The notes beneath the pieces are model-generated. The model worked only from the letters and a program-made list of their open reading frames with translations, searched no databases and was not told where the DNA came from. The translations under genes were made by a program, and so were the position numbers. Shown here piece by piece: positions 1 to 10,441 of a stretch of 64,000 nucleotides of DNA (its first letter is position 1; the number at the start of each line of letters is the position of its first letter). Source of the stretch: Protopterus annectens (lineage: Eukaryota; Chordata; Ceratodontiformes; Protopteridae); the NCBI RefSeq assembly GCF_019279795.1, contig NC_056727.1, positions 1,204,127,222 through 1,204,191,221 of the forward strand, given 5' to 3'.

Positions 1-84
1 GAAAATTTTTTTGTACTCTTCTCTTTTCTGATACCTTTCAACAATGAGATCCGTTTGATGCTTTGTAAGCTTTCTGCGAACCAT
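1..84 (-). pseudogene. Tc1-like transposase, N-terminal 28 residues (cut by the window edge)
   Basis: Reading down from the ATG at 84 gives a basic N-terminus (MVRRKLTKHQTDLI) and then VERYQKREEYKKIF. In Tc1 transposases this is the start of the paired-like helix-turn-helix that binds the inverted repeat; the DDE catalytic domain would lie outside the window. The start was chosen because it is the first ATG after the leader and matches the usual family N-terminus. No stop is seen in the 28 codons visible, so whether the gene is intact cannot be judged. The product would be a nuclear cut-and-paste transposase. The family call is from pattern recognition without a search. Confidence 0.7.
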
Positions 85-461
85 GGCTTTTGCTGTAGCA
101 GGTAACTTAGTAAATGTCAGAAAAATTCTACGATGACAAATGGACTTTATTTAGGGTTAGTCAGAGTCTCTTTAATTAATGGCAGGTTTATACCCAAGAA
201 GACTGAGTACTGTAATTAAATCAAAAGGTGCCTCAACAAAGTATTAGTTTAAGGGTGTGCACACTTAGGCACCCAGCTTATTGTACGTTTTTTATTTTTT
301 ATATTTTTCCCCCTAACTGATTTGTTTGTTTTTCAATTGAATTGTACAGGTTATAGGTCACATTAAAGGTGTGAAAATTTAGAAATTATTTATTGTGGTC
401 TCATTTTTTATATCAGAAAAACATGGCATTTTAACAGGGGTGTGTAAACTTTTTATATCCA

Positions 462-464
<3 letters not shown>
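1..464 (-). mobile_element. Tc1/mariner-like DNA transposon, 5' end
   Basis: The terminal inverted repeat ends at 464 and reads CAGTGGATATAAAAAGTTTA on the minus strand, followed inside by ACACACCCCTGTTAAAATG, a typical Tc1-type terminus. It abuts a TA dinucleotide at 465-466, the expected target duplication. The leader between the terminus and the transposase start at 84 resembles the long untranslated leader of vertebrate Tc1 elements. The element runs off the window at position 1, so its length and other end are unknown. Confidence 0.85.

Positions 465-515
<51 letters not shown>
465..515. repeat. (TA)n microsatellite
   Basis: About 25 TA units directly abut the Tc1 terminus. TA is the Tc1 target, so the element probably landed in, or seeded, this tract. 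Confidence 0.95.
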
Positions 516-519
<4 letters not shown>

Positions 520-530
520 TGTTTAAAGCT

Positions 531-568
531 ATCTGTTTTGTCAACCAAATGTGGTCGACAAAACAGAT
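531..568. repeat. Short hairpin (17-nt arms)
   Basis: Arms 531-547 and 552-568 are complementary at 16 of 17 positions (ATCTGTTTTGTCAACCA against its inverse) around a 4-nt loop. It may be the centre or end of a small palindromic MITE. No target duplication was identified. Confidence 0.6.
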
Positions 569-639
569 GGTTGACCTGTGTTTGATGGGGAATATGCCCT
601 TTCCTGGTACTGTGCATTCTCAGGATTAGAACAGTAATT

Positions 640-775
640 TAATAGGGGATTTTTTTATTTATTTATCATGCACCAAGGTGTTGCTTGGATCTGAAGAAGT
701 TCATTTAATTTGAGTGAATGAAAGCGCTCACATATTAAAGTTTTGGTTTGCCTTTGGAGCTGTGACCCTTTGTTA
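640..775 (+). mobile_element. Penelope-like element terminal fragment (probable)
   Basis: The stretch around 685-765 resembles the terminal segment of the Penelope-like insertion at 10454-11221 read on its minus strand. Both have CTGANGAAG, a short stem with TTCA/TGAA arms, GAATGAAAG, and then a GGTTT and GGAGCTG-type tail. It contains a hammerhead-like core. No coding part is attached. The call rests on similarity to the second copy in this window and on the known association of hammerhead motifs with Penelope-like elements. Confidence 0.45.
691..729 (+). ncRNA. Hammerhead ribozyme-like core (candidate, type I order)
   Basis: Seen in order: CTGAAGA (691-697, matching CUGANGA), a stem II with TTCA/TGAA pairing, GAA (720-722), AGCGCT (723-728) that can fold as a minimal stem III, then C (729) at the expected cleavage position. 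Stem I is poor here: only the first pair forms clearly. Known: Penelope-like elements carry minimal hammerheads in their terminal repeats. Inferred: a decayed or weak ribozyme. Not tested. Confidence 0.4.
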
Positions 776-905
776 CTTATTTTATTAGTGCTTTATTTAT
801 TTATTTATTTTTTGTTTAGTGCATGCTTAATAATTCATCATCCTTTCAGTTGTCAATGCTGCTAGCATCAACATTTGGGTCTGTTTATTTAATATAGTAG
901 ACCCC

Positions 906-936
906 TGTGTGTGTGTGTGTGTGTGGGGGGGGGGGG
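906..936. repeat. (TG)n followed by a G-run
   Basis: A TG tract runs into about twelve consecutive G residues. It is a simple repeat in non-coding DNA. Confidence 0.9.
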
Positions 937-1129
937 CGCGTGTCTGTCTGTCTATCAACCAAATTCAATAAAGCCTGCACAATCTATTCACACCGTGTGT
1001 GCGTAGTCTACACAGAAACAATGTTGGGAGCTGCTGTTGCTTTAATTCATTTGTAGGTGTAACAGACTGAAGTCTATGCTGCTGCTGCTAGTAGACCAAG
1101 ACCAAGAAGGGGAAAAGTTTCAGACCGTG

Positions 1130-1985
1130 TTTAACTTATCATAACCCACATGATGTGGAAGTTGTACAGAGCTACAGGGTGGCTAGAGACACACTTTAGT
1201 AACTCTGCAACCTCTGTCGTCCTCAACTCAGACCCAGGACAAACCAAGTGGAACACATCCCATTGGAGACAAAGGTATGTCTAGCACTTAGAAACTTAGC
1301 TACATGTACCTTTTAGAGACCAGCAGGGGACATGATGGGGTGTCACAAGCATCAGCATCTGGGATCCTCCAACAATTCCTGAATGCTATGCTCCAACATG
1401 CCAGTGACCACATATATTTTTCCTGTACTCTTGACGATAGGGCCACAAATATGCAAGAGTACTGGGTGCCATAGATTGTACACATAGAAATTATAGCACC
1501 ATTCAGGGAACAGGGTGGGCTCTACATAAAAAAGGGCTTCCACTCTGTTGACTAGCAAGTCATGTGCAGTACCAAAGAAATCATCTTGAATGTGTGTGCT
1601 GGCAACCCTGGCAGTTACCATGGCTCACATATCTGCCACACCTCCCAACTGAATCAGAAGTTCGCCAGGGGGGATTTCCCACAGGTTCATTAACTGGGGG
1701 ATGCATGTTATGCACTGGAACCATGGCTCATGACATCCATCAGAAATGCACACACGCACACAGAAGAATGGCATAATGAGGCACACAGTCAAACCAGAAA
1801 TATCATAGAGTGTGTGTTTTAGCTGCTGAAGTCACGGTTCCAGTGCCTAGATACATCTGGGGGAGCCCTGCAGTACAATCCATGGACACGTACTGAAATA
1901 TTCACAATATGTGCCATGCTACACAACATCATCCTGAGAAAACAGCTTCAGCAGGATCAGCAAGGGGAAGGGGCACATATCCCAC
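1130..1985 (+). pseudogene. Harbinger-type transposase, frameshifted
   Basis: Three-frame reading gives the HARBI1-like order of motifs: a region ending LRNLAT near 1290; SQAS.ILQQFL near 1340-1380; GAIDCTH at about 1470, the first catalytic Asp context of the DDE nuclease; APFREQGG and a KKG motif near 1500-1540; NVCAGNPGSYHGSHI near 1590-1640; LGDACYALEPWLM near 1700, the second acidic site; and NIIECVF..LKSRFQCLD with a final ICAMLHNI near 1800-1930. Several stops and shifts (for example between GAIDCTH and APFREQ, and before LKSRFQCLD) make it non-functional. Known: Harbinger transposases need a separate Myb/SANT protein for nuclear import and end binding; such a sequence lies at 6.7-8.3 kb on the minus strand. 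Inferred: both belong to one element. Confidence 0.8.
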
Positions 1986-2954
1986 CACCAATGCCAGGGT
2001 CACCACAGCCACATACAGATGAAGAGTCAGGCAGGGAACCACCAGCTGTTATAGGGGTAGGCAGGCATAGGTGTTCTCAATATGTCCTCACACTGGCTAA
2101 AAGACAATGCATAGCACACTCACTTACCACCTAACGGCCTAAAACCTTCCTTCTAAGAATTACATAAACTAACATTGATACCAGGAAACTCTCAAAACCT
2201 TTACCTCCCCATGTATTGGCTGTGTACAGAGTCAGCCCTGAGCTAACACTGTTCCAACTGCTGCATTTACAAAGTAAGTACTGAACCTGGAGTGTATTGT
2301 GAAATAATATGAATAAGTGGCATAACCTTGGATTTCATTACTTGATATTGTAAGCAAGTAAAAGGTGGGAGATTTGTACAGAAATTCCCTTAACATGTGA
2401 CAGCAGGGACTTATTTGACTGATATGTGTCCATTATGAAGTAGTAGGCCTCAGGCATCAAAGATTCACACAGTCATACCTCTCAAAAGTATTGATGATCA
2501 CTGCATGCCCTCAGTTTAGCACCATACGTTTGTACTGGAAATTGATTAAGAGAGAAGTTAGAAAGTAATTTTACATGTTGCAGTTTCAGAGTTCACATGC
2601 CTCACAAGATCATTCATAGTAAAGTTGGGAAATGTCGATGCTATCAACTGTCTAACTTTCTAAGGCCAGTATAAGTCAAAGGTACAATTACCAGTTCAAC
2701 ATCATAAATGCAGATATACTAAGCACTATGAACCCTGAGCATCAGATACAAAGCTTATGTATCCCTAAATCCAAAAGATACAAAACAGGAATATGGCACA
2801 GTTATCTTCACTTGCACAGGGTGGTGTTTGGGAGGCAGGAAGCCTAGACTGACACTAAAGGTCAGTGAGCGTATGTGAGTAAGAAAGAGAAGTAGGCAGA
2901 CATTTAAATAAAACCAACAAATGGCCAGTGAGATAAAATGAGTTTTAAGCTGCA
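1986..2954. other. Non-coding interior, probably Harbinger internal DNA
   Basis: No coding signal or RNA gene recognised. The right part (to 2954) joins 6575 across the hAT insertion, so this is the DNA between the two Harbinger genes. Confidence 0.4.
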
Positions 2955-3089
2955 TGGCTGAATAGGGTTGCCAGCTGTCCGTTTTTTGACCGGACTGTCC
3001 GGTTTTCTGACAAATTGTCCGGTTACAAATATTATTCAAAACCGGACACGTGAAGTCCGGGTTTTGTGCCACCGTGAGCTAGCGACCTC

Positions 3090-3752
3090 CCACTTTTAGG
3101 GTCTATATTATAATTCCGAAAATCCTTTTAAGCGAACATGAAAACACTGACACATATTGTGTGAACCGCGATTATGTCAAACATACGAAACCACGAAATT
3201 CAAAAAGTCAAAGTGTCATGGTTGGCCCATCTGCGGTACAGCTCCGTAAGGTAAGTGCATGATAGTTATGGACCTTAGGGTTAGGGTGCGGGTTAAGGTA
3301 AGTGCATAGATAGGTAATGTATGTAAGGTTTAGTGTAGGGTTAGAATTAGGGTTTTGTTAAATGTATTTGTGTGGATTATTTGTTTTGTTTTGTTTTGGT
3401 ATATTGCTGTAGGATAAGTGTGTGATAGTTACGGACCTTAGGGTTAGGGTGCGGGTTAAGGTAAGTGCATAGATAGTAATGTATGTAAGGTTTAGTGTAG
3501 GGTTAGATGTAGGGTTTTGGTGCTTTACTTTAGGGTTAGGAGTAGGGTTTTGGTTAGTGTATGTATGTGGTTTATTTATTTTGTTTGGGTAGGCAGTATG
3601 TAGTGGGAGGTGGAGTTGGCCGACTATGGGGATTCGACATTTTGTATTTTGCAGTTTTGTACGTTCGACATAATCGCGGTTCGCGCAATACTTGGTGTTT
3701 TTGTGTTCGCTTAAAAGGATTTTCGGTATTATAATATAGACCCCCACTTTTA
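3090..3752. mobile_element. MITE with long inverted repeats and 9-bp target duplication (Mutator-like), copy 1
   Basis: The element proper is 3099-3743 (645 bp). Ends are GGGTCTATATTATAAT and its inverse, and the inverted similarity extends well beyond 50 bp with ..CCTTTTAAGCGAACA... CCACTTTTA flanks it on both sides (3090-3098 and 3744-3752). A 9-bp duplication plus long inverted repeats is the classical Mutator-like pattern. The interior contains repeated TTAGGGTTAGGGTGCGGGTTA units in which about 100 bp is duplicated. No transposase is present. It interrupts the hAT element, so it is younger than that insertion. Confidence 0.85.
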
Positions 3753-5070
3753 CAACTGTAGCAGGTAGCCTGGTACCATTGATTGCGATTGTGGTATTAG
3801 CGCTGTCTTCTCCTTTAAGGAGAACCATGCGTGCTTACAACACCACACCAGCGTGGAAGTAATTCTAATTTGCAGTCGGACTCGCACCAAATTTTAAGCT
3901 AGCAGTTCCGTGACCTTGAAGAGGGGGCTAACTAAGTCCATGTGGCAGCAGGTGGTAGAGGACATTGTCCAGCATATGAGAGCTCTCAAGCTGAGCAGAG
4001 AGAGAATAAGATATGTTCCTCGACCTTATTACGAGGAATGTATGGTACGTACCTCATTCAGGGTCTTAAAAAGTTCATGTTCCTCGGTTCCACATTGAAA
4101 GGGTTTGCGACACATTCGGTGGGAATTTTTCAACTGATATCTATGTGGTAAATAAAAATGAATCATATTAATTTATGAAAAAAATCTTATTTTATAAGTA
4201 AAACTAAAAACATATATTATCCTATGACTTTTCTAATGGATTATGGAGTTGGTAGTAAGCTGTTAGTTAGTATGTGTCTCACATTTTGCCCATTTCTTCC
4301 ACATAGTGAGTGCTAGTGTGTCCCTCATTTTGGAAATGGAAGGTTGAGACCTATGTATTGCTCCTTTGACTTTGATGGCTCTCTTTTTCTTTGAGAGAAG
4401 GCATCAACTCCCAAACATTAAACTCAAGTGTTAGTTGAAAAACGGTGGAACTTTGGATTACACGTGCTAATAGATAATTTAGGGTCATTAGCCAGCCTTG
4501 TCTGTCATTAAATACAGGCGTAAATAATTGTATAACCATACATTTAGTCATTTCCAAAGTACACTTCAGCAGATATTTACGAGAACCTGTTTGGAACAAA
4601 GTGAATCAAGATTGTAAATTTTAAAAAAGCTATGTTTGAATGCAGATATTTATGCAGATCGTTTATTAAGTTGTATTGAAGTTAATAGCGCATACGTTTA
4701 GTAAGCCTATGGATCAGCCATGGACAACCCCATATTCTTATTCTTTACCTGCTGCTGCTTAGTGCTAACTTGGATCTTTAGTCCCTGAGCATTATTAAGT
4801 GTAGAGAGAGAAAGAAGGACCAAGTAATTTGCAATTGTTTTTGATCTAGACATGAGCTGCCTGCAAACCACTAGCATGTGTGTATAAATCAAGCCTGTCA
4901 TCCCCAGATAGTTCTCCTAAACACATGGCCACTATCTGAAAAATAAAATAAATTAAAAATGTGTGCATAATAGCAGCTGGGTTTTGTGTTGATGAAAATC
5001 AGACAACCTTTTAAGAAGTTTTTGGACAGTGTTTGAGTTCTTGGTGTGTGTATGTGGGTTTGTCTGTACA
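3753..5070. other. hAT interior, no recognised gene
   Basis: Short overlapping open frames at 3910-4151 encode nothing I recognise. The rest is AT-rich without coding signal. It may descend from the hAT body or from later insertions. Confidence 0.4.
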
Positions 5071-5130
5071 TCTCTCTCTCTCTCTCTCTCTCTCTGTCAT
5101 TGCCTTTGTGTATATGTATACACATACACA

Positions 5131-5194
<64 letters not shown>
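5071..5194. repeat. (TC)n and (CA)n microsatellites
   Basis: A CT tract (5071-5095) and a long CA tract with TA interruptions (about 5121-5194). The open frames across it in several frames are artefacts of the dinucleotide repeat. Confidence 0.95.
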
Positions 5195-5197
<3 letters not shown>

Positions 5198-5302
5198 TTG
5201 CAAACAAATTGCAAAAACAGGGAGTACACTGATTTCTGAGTAGATAATTATAATAAATTATGCTACAGCACTCCCTGTCTTTGCAATTTGTTTGCTAACC
5301 TG
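5193..5302. repeat. Short palindromic element with about 34-nt arms
   Basis: The left arm starts CAGGTTTGCAAACAAATTGC and the right arm is its inverse, with two or three differences, ending at 5302. About 40 nt separates the arms. It looks like a tiny MITE that abuts the CA repeat. No clear target duplication. Confidence 0.6.
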
Positions 5303-6094
5303 CTGCAAAATACTTTGCCAAGTATTTTGCATAAATTGTTGTCTATAGACAGCTTCTCCATTAGCATTCACTAGAATGAAATGTTGACCCTCCCATTGTG
5401 AATCCATTATGAGTTAAATGTTATGCCCACTGATTTACGGGCATTCCAAAATTATTTCCTTTGGTAGCAGTGCTGTAGCATTAAGGTCAGATTGACAGTA
5501 AATGCAGTTTCGTCATTACTGGGTCATACACTTTGCTTCATTGCTTACTGGAAAAATGTTCAAAACTGCAACTTTAAAACACACTCGAACAGGTGGTGCT
5601 TTATTATACAAGGAACTACAATCAGGAAGGTAGATCAAAGAGCACATATATGCCTGCATGGCCATAAAAATGTGTTCAAAGAGACTATAATTGGAAAACA
5701 GCCCAAAGGTAAACTTTATTCTCCACTGGCCAGATGCATTTTATTTGAATCTGGGTTTTAATACTGTTTTAATGAATGTGAGCTTCAGTGGCAGAGAAGT
5801 TTAGTGCTTGTGCTAAGTCTATTTTCATTGTGGGACTGTTTTGTTTAGAAAATGGCTATCGGTGTTTGTGCATTTTATTTTAATATCTGTAATCATTGTA
5901 GAAGTAAATAAAACAGCTGCTTACCTATTTAATTGTGAAGAAATACAAATAAACCAAGAAAGGTTTACCAATTTGCCATAAGCTCAGATCAGAGTAATTT
6001 ATTTAAAATAAGTGACACAGCTTTGCCTTGTGTTGTGTATGAGTAGATCCAAGGATTTAAATTTTGCTTGTGACATAAATAGGCCATGTTGATG
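5303..6094. other. No feature recognised
   Basis: AT-rich DNA inside the hAT element. The longest open frame (5492-5761, plus) shows no recognisable domain. Confidence 0.4.
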
Positions 6095-6225
6095 AGACAC
6101 AACACAAATGTGTCTCAGAGGGTCCCCATGCACTGGAACAAGCTTCCCATCCATGTGAAGCAGAGTCCATCCCTAGCCCTATTTAAGCATAACTTTGATC
6201 AATAGGTGGGAAATTGGAAATCATC
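6095..6225 (+). pseudogene. CR1 LINE ORF2 C-terminal scrap
   Basis: Translation gives MHWNKLPIHVKQSPSLALFK, matching the conserved WN.LP..V.QS.SL..FK segment near the C-terminus of the CR1 copy at 8354-10025. About 130 bp remains; it ends where hAT-like sequence resumes at about 6226. It sits within the hAT transposon. Confidence 0.7.
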
Positions 6226-6689
6226 CCTGTTGCCACCTATCCGTTTTTTTCTGGACTATCCACAAATCAATTCAAGTCTCTGGTAGTCAGGAAAACACTG
6301 TACAAAGTCCAGTATTCTGTTTCACAAAAGGAAACAGACTATCAGTGTTTGTTAAATTGGCTTTTTTACAGAAAAGCATAGTAAATCGGCTGAAAGCAGG
6401 CATCCAGAACAGAAAAAGAGGGCGTTCCTATCATCTGATGTCACAGTGATGTCACAATAGGGGTAGGGCATGGGTGGGAGAGGGGGTGGGAATGGGTGGA
6501 GTTATGGGTAATGCAAGGGACGTGACCTTAGTCCGGTTTTAGCCACAAAGAAATCTGGCAACCCTATGGCTGAACCATGTAACAGTTGTGTGTGTGTGTC
6601 TGTAAGAGTCCTCCAGGTGAAACTGGTGTGTGAGTGTCCACATGAACACAGCCAAGCTCTGTGCTAGCTCTACATTTTTGTATGTTGGA

Positions 6690-8264
6690 CAGATTTAAGC
6701 AATGCATGATAGAGGTGGAAGTTCATCAGTGTGGTCCCTGACCATGAGAACTGCCTCTGCCAGGAGTTGCATTGGCACCTCCATACCCTCAGTCAGATAC
6801 ACTTCTGCTACCTAAATGTGACTGATGTCTGCTGGATGAGCTCCCTTCACAAGGATGCCCAGGTCCATGACCCCGTGGCCTACCATGTCTGGGTATGGAC
6901 AGTTCACCCACTGATAGAGCAATGGATGTGGCTGTACTGCCACTATGGGAGGGTGATCAGGCATGGCCACATTGGCTAATAGCAGATGATGTGGCTGACC
7001 TACACCCATGAGGATGTTGTTCCCATGTCAGCAGATGTCCCTTCACACACAGTGCTCATTCCATTACAGATACCCCTAGTTCCAACATGTCATTCATCTG
7101 ATCCATGAATCGGAAAAATAGTGGAGGCAGTCACCCATGTAAGCCTATGCCACATCTACAACCCTAAGCATTTCTCTGGAGCACCTAAGGGAAAGTGCCT
7201 GTGCCTCCATGATAGCCATAAACATATGTTGAGTGGCATAGGAAGAGATACCTAGATCAGGTGGAGGAGGACAGCAGGCCTCCTCCAAGCACCTCTAACA
7301 ACCCTTCTGCACGGCACCTCACCCACACTTTGGCTATGGCCAAAGTCAACAGGCAATGAAGCCACAGTAGCCACACTTCCCTCATCAATGGCCTCGCCCT
7401 CCACCTGTCCAATACCTGAGGGCTCACTGAAATGGGTAGGCATAGGCCTACTGGCTCTGTTTGATGGAATTCTATAGGGTGGCTGTATGTCAACCTCAGT
7501 GTCAGATTCAGCCTCTTTACTCCCCCAACTGTGTCTTTGTTTGGCCACCATCATCTTCAGAGTCTGCTGCTACACTGGCATCAGAGGCATAGAAATCCCA
7601 CACTTCCACTGTCAGGATCACCTGTGATAAAGAGCAAACCACAGGAACAATTATTTCCTAAACCACTGTGCTCTAATATATGCTAACAAAACAACAGTGC
7701 TGCCACTATTATACAGTATAGCAATACACACAATAGCCCTGACATCAATGCCATACACTAAAATATATCTTCAAATTGCTCATCAGTACTGATTTAAAAA
7801 TATTTGGCATACTATCTGCATATGAGATTATCCTCTGTAAGCCAGATGGTCTTGGAAGAAGTTAAGCAAAAGGTAAGGGCAACATCATCACAATTAACAG
7901 TAACACAGGAGGTAATACGTTTACCCCTTTATATGTCCATTAACTATACTTTCAACAAGAACTTAGATGACAACTCCAGTCTGGATCCCTGACAGTGGAC
8001 AGGAACTTGTCATTTGGTGTTAGTGGTGGCTCCATAGCAGGCCCTCCACTGGTGCCCATCCAGTTACAGCCCATATCTCTTGCAGTGGACACCCACAGCA
8101 TTAACATCATCCACAATCTGCCACCAAATCTGCATTTTGCATGCCATATCTTCCCGTCACCTTTCAAGCAGGAAGGCACCATGATGGTTAAAAGCATCGA
8201 CAATCACTTGATTTTCAGCATCAGTGAAGGGTGGTCTTCGAAGATTGACATAGCTAGGTGGCAT
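6690..8264 (-). pseudogene. Myb/SANT-like DNA-binding protein of a Harbinger transposon, degenerate
   Basis: Starting at the ATG at 8264, the minus strand reads MPPSYVNLRRPPFTDAENQV, then about 35 codons in to a stop, with the domain continuing in other frames (..WQIVDDVNAVG near 8090). FTDAE...VIVDAF and W..I...VNAVG are the helix positions of the Myb/SANT (MADF-like) domain carried by Harbinger accessory proteins, which bind the element ends and bring the transposase into the nucleus. Further open frames at 7252-7554 and 6812-7009 form an acidic, proline-rich linker and tail of uncertain reading. Opposite orientation to the transposase at 1.1-2.0 kb. Several stops; not functional. Confidence 0.65.
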
Positions 8265-8344
8265 AGTCCTAGGTGTTCTAAAGAAACAAAAGAAGGATAA
8301 TACACATAAGTATCATATAAACCCTGGGTGGAAACCCTCAGATA

Positions 8345-10166
8345 TGCTCAGAGTTAGTTCATAACGGCAAGAAATACACTGAACCCACAGATATTGCCAA
8401 CATACTGGCAGACAGGTTCAGTGCAAATTTCTCCCCTCCCTCACCCCCAAAAGATGAAATACTTATCCCAGCTGAATGCAACCTCCCTGACATCTCAGAT
8501 GTCCAGGTGAGAGCTGCTCTCAGCAAAGCTAAAAATACAGCATCTATGGGACCTGACAGTGTCCCGGGTTGCGTACTACGTGAACTCCTAGAGGAGCTAA
8601 ACCCGCACATAAGAATGCTGTTTAATCTTAGTCTTACTACAGGATATGTACCTGAACACTGGCGTACAGCAACAGTGGTCCCACTCCACAAAGGAGGCAC
8701 CCCTACAGACCCTGGAAACTACCACCCCATAAGCTTAACCAGCCTGGTCTGCAAAGCTATGGAAAGGATCATTATGGACCTCATAAACAAAGACATTGGG
8801 GACCTACAGACAATTTACCCTACCCAGTTCGGCTTTGTAAAAGGCAGATCCTGTCTTTTGAACCTGGTGGACTTTTTTGAAACAGTCACTAGAGCCATCA
8901 ATGTGGGCAAGGCAGTTCATACAGCCTACCTGGACCTGACAAAAGCCTTCAACACAATACCCCACTCAGGCATCATAGACAAGCTCAACAGCTTAAATGT
9001 AAACCTGTATGTCACAAGATGGGTTGCAAACTGGCTAAAGGACAGAACCCACAAGGTCAGAATAGCTGGAGCTATGTCAGATTCTAAGCCAGTCACAAGT
9101 GGAGTGCCACAGGGCTCTGTCTTGGGACCCCTCTTCTTCGGCATTTATTTCTCAGATGTGCAGGCAAACATAGGGGGGTTGTGGCTGACAAAGTTCACAG
9201 ATGACTGCAAACTAGGTGCCATAGTCGATACACCAGCGGACACATGCATCCTTCAGAAGGGCCTTACAGAAACAGACGACTGGTGCCAGAGTCATGGCCT
9301 TAAACTAAATGCCAAAAAATGTATAGTCATCCCCTTTGGGAAAAACAAAGTACCCACAAATTACCACATAGGTGGTAATCCATTAAGTACAGAAAAAGTA
9401 ATCAGAGACCTGGGGGACCCAAGTTGACAGTGACCTCTCATTTGACACCCACGTCGCCAAAGTGGTTAGAAAGACCTTCTACCTTGCCCACCTTATCATG
9501 AAGGGATTCACATCCAGATCAAAGGATGTCGTTGTACCCTTATATTCCTCCCTTATCAGGCCTATGATTGAGTACAATGCCCCATTTGGTATGTACCTCA
9601 CCCGGCACCTGCAGCAGCTGGACAGACCCCAAAAGTACCTCACCAAGAGGATCAAGGGTCTCCAACATATGTCATATGCTGCCAGACTAAAGAAGCTTCA
9701 GCTCTATTCAGTAGCATACCGCCTGCTCAGAGATGATCTGTGCCTGACGTACAAGGCCATGTCCAATCCGGAATTAATGGACATGCTCCACCTCAAAAAA
9801 TCCAAATCCATCAGAGCCACGAGAGCTAAAGATCTAAACCTCAGCACAAATATGAATAGGACATGCTGGAGGGACAGATTCATAACCCAGAGGCTTCCCA
9901 TACTCTGGAACAGGATCCCAGTCCATGTTAGGCAGAGCCCCTCACTGACTCTCTTCAAGAGGAATCTTGACAAGTGGATGGGTGATCGTAGATTCACCCC
10001 GGGGTCATCTCTGTGTCATTACTAGACAGGGGCACAGTAAACTAAATTTATTTTGTACACTTTTGTATCATTACATGGGGTGGCGAAAGCCACGTACACT
10101 ATGGCTAGGCTTATAAATGCCCTAGGGCAGATAGCCTATTACTATACTATGAAACTATGAAACTAT
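8345..10166 (+). mobile_element. CR1 LINE, 5'-truncated, copy a
   Basis: It holds the 3' part of ORF2, then a short 3' UTR with GGCTAGGCTTATAAATGCCC and a tail of ATGAAACT units ending at about 10166. A short octamer-like tail instead of poly(A) is characteristic of CR1. 5' truncation lies at about 8345, just beyond the Harbinger Myb start. Confidence 0.9.
8354..10025 (+). pseudogene. CR1 ORF2 reverse transcriptase, one frameshift
   Basis: The frame is open from 8354 to the stop at 9425-9427 and resumes in another frame to 10025. In order: the fingers with KNTASMGPDSVPG (about 8530), VPLHKGG and NYHPISL (8680-8740), PTQFGFVKGRSCL (8820-8850), the palm with YLDLTKAFNTIPH (8928-8970), SGVPQGSVLGPLFFGIY (9100-9150), and FTDDCKL (about 9198; the catalytic DD retained, usual A replaced by T), then the thumb and a conserved C-terminus (LWNRIPVHVRQSPSL). 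The break is a single extra G in a five-G run near 9412-9417; one base fewer gives VRDLGTQVDS-type continuity with other copies. The endonuclease is missing. This is the youngest-looking CR1 here. Confidence 0.9.
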
Positions 10167-10441
10167 AACTACAAAATAACTGTTCCCAGATAAAACAGAA
10201 AAGGTAGCATCTCAGTATTATCCAATGGAGAAGCATAAATCAGCCTAGAGATCTGAAATACGAACAACAGGCTCGATGAAAAAAAGGAGAGTAACAATAG
10301 CAACGTATCCTTGTTTGTGCCATAACAGAAATTTTGCTGCCCCCCCTCCCCCATAAAAAGGACAGGCAAATGACACATTTTGCTAAGAAACCATCTTTCA
10401 TATGCTGAAAGTGCTATCACATGAATTGTCCCTGAAATATA
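10167..10441. other. No feature recognised
   Basis: AT-rich spacer between the CR1 tail and the target site of the Penelope-like insertion. Confidence 0.4.

Larger units (their letters stand above)
2963..6566. mobile_element. hAT-family DNA transposon, 3.6 kb, with 8-bp target duplication
   Basis: The left end reads TAGGGTTGCCAG at 2963 and the right end CTGGCAACCCTA finishes at 6566, a 12-bp perfect inverted repeat. It is flanked by TGGCTGAA at 2955-2962 and again at 6567-6574. An 8-bp duplication with TAGGG-type ends is the hAT signature. The subterminal DNA repeats a TCCGG motif in both orientations. No intact transposase is seen; the interior holds a 645-bp MITE, a CA/CT repeat, a small hairpin and a CR1 scrap. 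Removing it joins the Harbinger-related flanks cleanly. A second TTGCCACCTATCCG-type end at about 6226 suggests an internal older hAT end. Confidence 0.85.

Noticed and set aside
3240-3560. Possible interstitial telomere (TTAGGG-like units)
   Set aside because: Units are interspersed and lie inside a MITE with defined ends, so they belong to the element rather than to a telomere fusion.
5011-5243. Several overlapping open frames across the CT/CA repeat
   Set aside because: They encode dipeptide runs (CV, HT, LS) from microsatellites and have no protein features.
6195-6449. Open frame on the plus strand as a gene
   Set aside because: It starts in a CR1 scrap and runs into hAT subterminal DNA; chimeric.
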